Under the pieces are notes generated by a model that did not search any database, had not been told where the DNA came from, and was given only the letters and a program-made list of their open reading frames with translations. A stretch of 37,514 bases of DNA, taken from positions 1 to 37,514 of IMG/VR virus record IMGVR_UViG_3300031595_000041, one strand, 5' to 3'. Made by a program: the position numbers and the translations under genes. Positions 32,314-37,514 of the stretch are shown here, piece after piece; within the stretch, counting starts at the first letter, position 1; every line of letters starts with the position of its first letter. Source of the stretch: a virus.

Positions 32314-33294
32314 ATGTCATATAATCAGCAAATACAGTTCAATAGTCCAGCCGTAGTTTCTCTAAAATGGTTAGACTTCAAACAAATAATCATCAACAAA
32401 AGTCTTGCCGTTCAATATGTTGTTGGAGTGGATGGATATTGTGTATTTTCTTTTGATCAAAATATAGCCTACAAGACACAGCTCGTTTTTTCAACTATGT
32501 CTACTGGTTATCAATTTGATCCAGATTACTCGCAAACACAAAACGATCTTGATACTACCGATTTTTTGACCAATTATATGTCAACAGCCAACTCATCAAT
32601 CATTCCTCGCTCTTCCGATGGTAGATTGAATACTCTACCAACACTATTCCCATCAACCGTGCAGATGACAATAATTGGTGCCGGTGATGATCCGACTCTT
32701 GGTAATGGAAAAGGTACTCCGTTTTACTATACAAGTGATGATGGATATACAACAACTACAACTATTACTTGGCAACATAATGACTATCTTTATTTGGCTG
32801 GCGGACAGATTTCTTATAGTGGAGCTATTATAGGGGATATGATAGATTATTTCATTAACGCTCCAGCTACAACTGTTACAACAGTTAGTGGAACCGGCAA
32901 TGTCAATTTAACAGGACCGGGCAATGTTCTAATTATTCCTGGAGCAAATACAAATTCTTCAGTCAATCTTGCTACCGCTGTACCAGTACCAAATCTAACA
33001 GGAACTGGATTTTGGGACTGGGCTAATGCATCTAATGGAATAGGTTATGGAACAATAACAGCAAATCCTGGTAGACAGGGTTGGTATGACTTATATACAA
33101 TTCCTATACCACTATCACATCCCGTTACATCATTGCAGATGTTTGGTAATCGTTCACTTGATTTAGTTATACCGGCATTGATACCACGAAAAGTTTTACC
33201 ACAGTGGCAACATGAAGTTATTGTAACTAACTCCGGACACACTGGATTAGATATCGGGTGGATTTTAACTATTGCCCGCGCACATAATACTTAA
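32314..33294 (+). CDS. Probable fibre or receptor-binding structural protein, 326 aa
   Basis: A beta-rich, aromatic and Asn/Thr/Gly-rich protein. Two parts can be seen. An N-terminal region (FNSPAVVSLKWLDFKQIIIN) is followed by a C-terminal region with short hydrophobic strands, an NVNLTGPGNVLIIPGANTN stretch, and the ending HTGLDIGWILTIARAHNT. No repeats or enzyme motifs occur. CAGGACGG precedes the ATG, 16 bases after the previous stop. The neighbours are fibre proteins upstream and the first patatin gene downstream. A fibre tip, chaperone or receptor-binding role is possible; the family is not recognised. Confidence 0.65.
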   Translation: MSYNQQIQFNSPAVVSLKWLDFKQIIINKSLAVQYVVGVDGYCVFSFDQNIAYKTQLVFSTMSTGYQFDPDYSQTQNDLDTTDFLTNYMSTANSSIIPRSSDGRLNTLPTLFPSTVQMTIIGAGDDPTLGNGKGTPFYYTSDDGYTTTTTITWQHNDYLYLAGGQISYSGAIIGDMIDYFINAPATTVTTVSGTGNVNLTGPGNVLIIPGANTNSSVNLATAVPVPNLTGTGFWDWANASNGIGYGTITANPGRQGWYDLYTIPIPLSHPVTSLQMFGNRSLDLVIPALIPRKVLPQWQHEVIVTNSGHTGLDIGWILTIARAHNT

Positions 33295-33366
33295 CCACAA
33301 TACGCATAAGTTTATATATAGTGTAGTGGACGCGCATAATAAAATGATATTATACTAGGAGTACAT

Positions 33367-34224
33367 ATGCGAGCATTAGTACATAGCGGGGGCGGAAGTG
33401 CTGGTTCTTGGGGTGCAGGAGTTCTGAAATATCTTATGGAAGATCTTGGAAAAACTTATGATATTTTTGCAGGCGTTAGCGTTGGTGCGCTAAATACTTC
33501 TTGGTTAGCGCAGTACGCGCCAACTGATCAAAAGCTAGGGTATCAGGCTCTTTATAATTTATGGTACAATATTCAAGATTCAACAGTAAAGAAAAATTGG
33601 TGTCCATTCAGAGAAGCATCTGCAATTTGGAAAGATAGTGTGTACAATAGTCAGCCTCTAATAGATTTAGTTCATAGTCAGGTTAATCTTGAAAAAATAC
33701 GCTCTTCTGGTAATAAGATTGCTGTTAGTGCTGTACAGGCTGCAACCGGAAAATATGTTACATTTACGCAAAATGATGATTGTTTTTTAGATGGCGTTCT
33801 AGCAAGTAGTGCATTTCCTGCTGCGTTATGTCCAATAACTATTGATGGGTATAAATATGTGGATGGCGGAGCACGACATTCATTACCACTAAATGAAGCC
33901 ATTCAGTTGGGAGCAACAGATTTAGATGTTATTATATGTGGACCCAAAATGCCAACAAATCCATTTGATGATGCTAACGCACTCACATTAGGTATACGAT
34001 CTTTTGATTACGCAACAAGTCAAATGGTAGAATCAGATCTAAAAATAGCGTATCTATATAATAAATTAGTATCTGCCGGGCTTGCGCCAGGTAAAAGGAT
34101 GCTTAATATAAAAGTTATACGCCCGCGAGTAGATCTTGCTGGTAGCACATTAACATTTGATAACCCTACAATGCGGGCTCATTTGGTGCAAGGGTACGAA
34201 GATGCAAAAAATCAGTATATGTAA
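33367..34224 (+). CDS. Patatin-like phospholipase 1
   Basis: The whole 285-residue chain fits a patatin-like (PNPLA-type) acyl hydrolase, which cleaves acyl chains from lipids with a Ser/Asp dyad. The oxyanion-hole motif is SGGGSAGSWGAG (7-18). The nucleophile elbow is GVSVG (G36-G40, Ser38). The catalytic Asp lies in the DGG motif YVDGGARHSLP (D166). No signal peptide or membrane segment is visible. AGGAG precedes the ATG. The gene stands after the fibre cluster and is closely related to 35077, with catalytic residues at the same numbers. Possible roles are virion-carried lipase, membrane disruption at lysis, or attack on host defence or signalling lipids. Confidence 0.88.
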   Translation: MRALVHSGGGSAGSWGAGVLKYLMEDLGKTYDIFAGVSVGALNTSWLAQYAPTDQKLGYQALYNLWYNIQDSTVKKNWCPFREASAIWKDSVYNSQPLIDLVHSQVNLEKIRSSGNKIAVSAVQAATGKYVTFTQNDDCFLDGVLASSAFPAALCPITIDGYKYVDGGARHSLPLNEAIQLGATDLDVIICGPKMPTNPFDDANALTLGIRSFDYATSQMVESDLKIAYLYNKLVSAGLAPGKRMLNIKVIRPRVDLAGSTLTFDNPTMRAHLVQGYEDAKNQYM

Positions 34225-34258
34225 TTCCATACAGTGATATATAGTTGTTAGGTGAAGT

Positions 34259-35050
34259 ATGGCAAAAACACGAGTAAATATATTATATCTATTAACAAAT
34301 ATAGTAAATGGTAAAATTTATATTGGGCAGACATGGCAGTCTCTAAAAAGACGATTCCATGGTGGTGCGGGATATAAACGTTGTGTACATCTGAATCATG
34401 CTATAGAAAAATACGGTAAAGATAATTTTTATTATACAAATTTAGATTTTGCTTTTACACAAGCACAAGCTAATATATTGGAAGATTTTTATATTGACAA
34501 ATATGATAGTACTAATCCAGATATAGGATATAATATAAAAAAGGGCGGTACCCACGGTAGTCATTCTGATGAAACAAAGAAAAAACTATCAGACGCAAAT
34601 AAAGGTAAAAAGCAATCAGAAGAGACAAAAGCATTAAGATCTAAAATAATGATGGGTAATAAACATGGAGTTGGTAATAAAAATCATTCGGGACATAAAC
34701 ACTCAGATGAATCAAAAAAGAAAATGTCAGATTCATTGATGGGTCGGGAGGCATGGAATAAAGGAATACCGATGTCAGAAGAATCAAAAGTTATTTTGTC
34801 TAATTCGTTAAAAGGCAGAGAAGTTTGGAACAAAGGCAAGCCTGGTCCTAAGGGAGAGGATCATCCTGGATGCAAATTAAATAATGAAATGGTATTAGAA
34901 ATTAGAAAAGATTTTGCAAATGTATCTGCTAATTTTGTTAGAGGTGATGGACAAAAACAAAATTTTTGTAAAGAAATTGCTAAAAAACTTGGAATGCATT
35001 ATATGATAATAGCAAGAGTTATTGATAGAAAAACTTGGACGCACATATAA
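34259..35050 (+). CDS. GIY-YIG homing endonuclease with NUMOD3 repeats
   Basis: Residues about 6-95 form a GIY-YIG nuclease domain. The first motif is degenerate (ILYLLTN), while KIYIGQT (19-25), R31 in SLKRRF and E75 in ILEDFYID are retained. Residues about 101-200 hold four NUMOD3-like repeats (SDETKKKLSDANKG, SEETKALRSKIMMG, SDESKKKMSDSLMG and SEESKVILSNSLKG), known DNA-binding modules of homing endonucleases. The C-terminus is helix-turn-helix-like (CKEIAKKLGMHYMIIARVI). AGGTGAAG precedes the start. The gene is free-standing and sits exactly between the two patatin genes, so it probably entered there or moved with one of them. Homing activity is inferred. Confidence 0.88.
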   Translation: MAKTRVNILYLLTNIVNGKIYIGQTWQSLKRRFHGGAGYKRCVHLNHAIEKYGKDNFYYTNLDFAFTQAQANILEDFYIDKYDSTNPDIGYNIKKGGTHGSHSDETKKKLSDANKGKKQSEETKALRSKIMMGNKHGVGNKNHSGHKHSDESKKKMSDSLMGREAWNKGIPMSEESKVILSNSLKGREVWNKGKPGPKGEDHPGCKLNNEMVLEIRKDFANVSANFVRGDGQKQNFCKEIAKKLGMHYMIIARVIDRKTWTHI

Positions 35051-35076
35051 TACTCCGAATAAATAAGCATTAATGT

Positions 35077-35940
35077 ATGCGTGCATTGATACTCGGTGGC
35101 GGCGGAAGCAAGGGAAGCTGGGCCGTCGGCGTATTGCGTCATTTACTAGGTGATCTAGAAAAAAAATATGACCTCGTGGTCGGCGTGAGCTCAGGTGCTA
35201 TCAATGCTTCATTCTTAAGTCAATATCCTCTCGGACAAGAAAAACTCGCTATCAATACTCTTTCTGATATGTGGCTATCACTAAACAATAGTATAATATA
35301 TAAAAAATGGAAGCCGTTTGGAAAACTGCATATTGCATGGAAGTTGGGGTTTTTTGATAGTACTCCTATGAAGTTGCTATTGCAAAATAGTATATCAGTA
35401 CAAAAAATACGCGATGCTAATAGACATGTTATTGTTGGGGCAGTCTCCTTCACAACCGGTAAATACAGTAATTTTGATCAATCATCAGATGATTTTATTA
35501 GTGCTGTTGGTGCCAGCGCGTCTTTTCCAATTCTTTTTGAGCCGGTAAAAATTGGAGATCAATTATGGGGAGATGGTGGTATAAAATCAATATCACCAAT
35601 TCATACGGCTATTGATTTTGGTGCAACTGAAATAGATGCCATTGTAACATCACCAGAAACTCGTGATAAAAAGTTTATGCTTAAGCCAAATATAATAGAT
35701 ATATTAAAAAGATCATTTGATTTATATACAGAAAAGATCATGTCTAATGATATTGAAAAAGCATTAATATATAATCAATTAGCTAAATCAGGATTAACTA
35801 ATAAGAAAGAAATAAAACTAAATATCATTCGTCCAAAGTTTAATCTAATTGAAGATTTATTAGATTTCTCGCCATCTAAAATCAAAACTATGATGGATAT
35901 TGGATATCGCGATGCCTTGTCTGCTAATTTTATATTATAA
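35077..35940 (+). CDS. Patatin-like phospholipase 2
   Basis: Paralogue of the 33367 product with the same layout. The oxyanion-hole motif is GGGGSKGSW (7-15), the nucleophile elbow is GVSSG (Ser38), and the catalytic Asp lies in GDGGIKSISP (D166). Length (287) and motif positions match closely. The pair most likely arose by duplication, or by acquisition from two related phages. No clear ribosome binding site is visible before the ATG; TAAGCATTAATGT lies there, and an out-of-frame ATG begins at 35073. The first 130 bases are notably richer in G and C than the rest of the gene. The gene follows the endonuclease by 26 bases, and the tail gene cluster resumes after it. Confidence 0.85.
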   Translation: MRALILGGGGSKGSWAVGVLRHLLGDLEKKYDLVVGVSSGAINASFLSQYPLGQEKLAINTLSDMWLSLNNSIIYKKWKPFGKLHIAWKLGFFDSTPMKLLLQNSISVQKIRDANRHVIVGAVSFTTGKYSNFDQSSDDFISAVGASASFPILFEPVKIGDQLWGDGGIKSISPIHTAIDFGATEIDAIVTSPETRDKKFMLKPNIIDILKRSFDLYTEKIMSNDIEKALIYNQLAKSGLTNKKEIKLNIIRPKFNLIEDLLDFSPSKIKTMMDIGYRDALSANFIL

Positions 35941-35955
35941 AGTTAGGGAGTTATT

Positions 35956-36282
35956 ATGGCTAATGGTATTGGTATGGGCGCAATAACTTATGGATTTGAC
36001 CATAATTTTTTCCAAAAGATTTCTGTTGTAGCAACAAGTTTCAATAACAATGCTGATTTGTTCATCCCATTTGTGACGCAAGGCATTATGATGTTGAATT
36101 TAGGTACCGGCGTAGTTGAGATTTCTCTAAATGGTCAGACTGTACATATGGAGTTGAATAGCGCTAATGCATCGGCAGGGTTAACATTTGACAATCGAGT
36201 CGTTAGTAAAATGTGGTTTCGAGTTCAATCCGGTAGTTCTGGACCAATTGTCGTGTCGGTAAACGCTTGGGATCGTCAGTAA
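35956..36282 (+). CDS. Small structural protein, 108 aa
   Basis: A compact beta-sandwich-like protein without Cys. Alternating strands (QKISVVATSF, DLFIPFVTQGIMMLNL, VVEISLNGQTVHMEL, MWFRVQSGSSGPIVVSVNAW) resemble single-domain decoration or fibre-knob proteins. TTAGGGAG precedes the ATG at 35956. It ends seven bases before the next gene. A decoration, fibre-base or tail-associated subunit is likely by size and context. No named family is recognised. Confidence 0.65.
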   Translation: MANGIGMGAITYGFDHNFFQKISVVATSFNNNADLFIPFVTQGIMMLNLGTGVVEISLNGQTVHMELNSANASAGLTFDNRVVSKMWFRVQSGSSGPIVVSVNAWDRQ

Positions 36283-36289
36283 AGAATAA

Positions 36290-36853
36290 ATGAGCGGATT
36301 CCTTGGAGGTCAAACTGGTGGCGGAAGCGGTGGTGGTTCGCTTGGTGGAGACGCTAGTGGAACTACTAGTAATGTCACCGTTACTAAAATACAAGGTAAC
36401 TCTATATCAAGTACAGCACCAAGTGATGGTCAAGTACTCACATGGGATGCTTCATCGAGTCAATGGAAGCCTAAGCCGGCAACAGGCGGAACTAGTCTTA
36501 GCGTAGATGGGTATGGTAATTATACATGTTTGTCATCTGTTGCTGTTGGTAATGTTGTGTATCTTTCTGGATCTAATACCGTTGGGCTGGCGAATGCAAC
36601 TGATTCAACTAAATTGGCAATCGGTATAGTGTTGTCGAAGGGCTCATCGACGCAGTGCGTTGTTCAACTGGAAGGAGAAAATAGTTCATTCTCTGGATTG
36701 ACTGTTGGAGCAGTATATTACTTGGGTTTAACCGATGGGACAATGACAACGATAGCGCCAACAATAGGAGGAAATATAGTTCAAAAACTAGGGTTCGCAA
36801 AAAACTCAACAACGCTAGTTATTGAAATTGATGAGAGTTTTGTTCAGCTGTAA
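36290..36853 (+). CDS. Fibre-type protein, 187 aa
   Basis: The Gly/Ser/Thr-rich N-terminus (GGQTGGGSGGGSLGGDASGT) leads to the motif KIQGNSISSTAPSDGQVLTW and DASSSQWKPKP, a common fibre-joint pattern shared with the 31860 protein. The C-terminal region (about 75-187) is a beta domain (CLSSVAVGNVVYLSGSN, GIVLSKGSSTQCVVQLEGEN, GAVYYLGLTDG) like those found in phage fibre or decoration proteins. A ribosome binding site is weak (AAAGAAT). No enzyme motif is seen. It probably makes a short fibre or a fibre-attached knob. Confidence 0.7.
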   Translation: MSGFLGGQTGGGSGGGSLGGDASGTTSNVTVTKIQGNSISSTAPSDGQVLTWDASSSQWKPKPATGGTSLSVDGYGNYTCLSSVAVGNVVYLSGSNTVGLANATDSTKLAIGIVLSKGSSTQCVVQLEGENSSFSGLTVGAVYYLGLTDGTMTTIAPTIGGNIVQKLGFAKNSTTLVIEIDESFVQL

Positions 36854-36885
36854 TTTTTTCTAAAATAAATAGGAATAGTTCAATA

Positions 36886-36893
36886 TATAAATA
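36886..36893 (+). promoter_or_regulatory. TATAAATA, T4-late-promoter-like octamer
   Basis: A perfect TATAAATA followed by GGGAAGAC lies in the 78-base gap before the 36932 gene. The related AATAAATAGG lies at 36864-36873. It may be a late promoter. Background occurrence inside genes reduces confidence. Confidence 0.35.
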
Positions 36894-36931
36894 GGGAAGA
36901 CTAACAACAATTCTTTCAATAGGAGATTAGT

Positions 36932-37162
36932 ATGAGCAGGTTCAAATATTTGGGCGAAATCCCACCACATGGACGTTGTGTTCACACACAAGGACCATGC
37001 ACACAAATAAATGTTCCACTAAAAAATGGTGGGCATCAAGTAATAATGGCATCAGATCAGGTTCATGGTTTTACCATTGGTGCCGATATTGGTGTAGATA
37101 TAATGGATTCTCGTGCAATTCGTGTTCTTCAATCAGATGTAAGGTTTGCTCAAATTTCGTAA
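36932..37162 (+). CDS. Small unknown protein, 76 aa
   Basis: A compact protein (FKYLGEIPPHGRCVHTQGPC, then LKNGGHQVIMASDQVHGFTI) with two Cys and three His in the first half and a beta-type second half (AIRVLQSDVRFAQIS). AGGAG precedes the ATG. Family not recognised. The separate leader and compact size are consistent with a small virion component, but function is open. Confidence 0.65.
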   Translation: MSRFKYLGEIPPHGRCVHTQGPCTQINVPLKNGGHQVIMASDQVHGFTIGADIGVDIMDSRAIRVLQSDVRFAQIS

Positions 37163-37214
37163 GACTTTCAATAAACAATAACAACTTTCAACAATCAACT
37201 AAATAGGAAAAACA

Positions 37215-37514
37215 ATGTCAGGTTCTCAATTTCGCGCTCTAACAATTCAATCAGGCGTTACAACTCAGATTCAACCAACAAATCAGCTTTTAGTTGGTAA
37301 TGGTATCGATGCAGATGTAACTGGCTCTCTAACAATTGGTACAACTACTGCTACAAGCGTAGTTCTTGGTGGTACCGCTACAACGGATGTATCAGTAAAT
37401 GGTGCTGCTACATTTGAAACCGGTTCAGGTGCAGTATCACTAATGGGTAATACCACAGTTACAACCGGCAAAACATTTACAGTTACAAACGGTCTAACAA
37501 CATTAGGTGCAGGC
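37215..37514 (+). CDS. Beta-repeat virion protein, N-terminal part (partial)
   Basis: Begins with ATG at 37215 after TAGGAAAAA and runs off the window. The 100 visible residues start MSGSQFRALTIQSGVTTQIQ and continue in Thr/Gly/Val repeats of about 8-12 residues (GSLTIGTTTATSVVLGGTAT, TGKTFTVTNGL). These resemble turns of a beta-helix in phage fibres or tailspikes. The full length and C-terminal domain are outside the window. Confidence 0.65.
   Translation, partial: MSGSQFRALTIQSGVTTQIQPTNQLLVGNGIDADVTGSLTIGTTTATSVVLGGTATTDVSVNGAATFETGSGAVSLMGNTTVTTGKTFTVTNGLTTLGAG

Noticed and set aside
1-37514. tRNA genes, CRISPR arrays, integrase or attachment sites
   Set aside because: No cloverleaf-like sequence, regularly spaced short repeats or recombinase motifs were noticed; the repeats found are protein-coding modules.

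Overview
This window looks like part of the late structural region of a large, AT-rich tailed bacteriophage (Caudoviricetes), possibly of the T4-related or jumbo myovirus kind. All about 37 genes read left to right. Most are separated by a few bases or overlap as TAATG or ATGA. Several genes match virion or assembly families: a portal-like C-terminus, a prohead protease joined to a scaffold-like region, an HK97-type major capsid protein, tail-fibre-like proteins, and two homing endonucleases. No tRNA, rRNA, integrase or CRISPR array was seen. The host cannot be named from this sequence.

Layout. (1) 2-5918: end of a probable portal gene; a coiled-coil virion-type protein; an SLT-type lytic transglycosylase; two small unknown genes; a dual-specificity-type phosphatase; a helical protein; a Cys-rich, Pro/Tyr-rich protein; and a 49-codon gene. 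(2) 5919-11068: a 1260-codon gene with a protease-like N-terminus and a long repeat-containing, charged, scaffold-like remainder that has two strong internal ribosome binding sites. Two Lys-rich or acidic head-type genes follow, then a terminator. (3) 11179-17637: a beta-rich virion-type protein and five unknown proteins, two of which have membrane-active-looking segments. (4) 17745-20548: three genes separated by strong intrinsic terminators. These are an abundant-looking structural protein, an Asn/Gly-rich low-complexity protein, and the major capsid protein. (5) 20664-21763: a LAGLIDADG endonuclease with its own sigma70-like promoter. (6) 21797-33294: neck, tail or fibre proteins, including two paralogous fibres (375 and 1403 codons) with repeat modules. 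(7) 33367-35940: two patatin-like phospholipases flanking a GIY-YIG/NUMOD3 endonuclease. (8) 35956-end: small virion proteins and the start of another beta-repeat protein.

How it works together (inference). The protease and scaffold module assembles and matures a prohead built on the portal from the major capsid protein. The small genes around it probably encode internal, decoration or completion proteins. The fibre cluster would recognise the host. The transglycosylase and the hydrophobic proteins could act at the cell envelope during genome entry. The patatins and the phosphatase are enzymatic cargo with no obvious assembly role and are the most intriguing items.

Regulation. Five intrinsic terminators divide the region into transcription units. 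A short motif with the core GATCAA, often preceded by TATTGA, recurs in the leaders of six structural genes. It may be a promoter or leader element specific to this phage. A few T4-late-like TATAAATA octamers also lie in intergenic gaps, but the same octamer also occurs inside genes, so this evidence is weaker.
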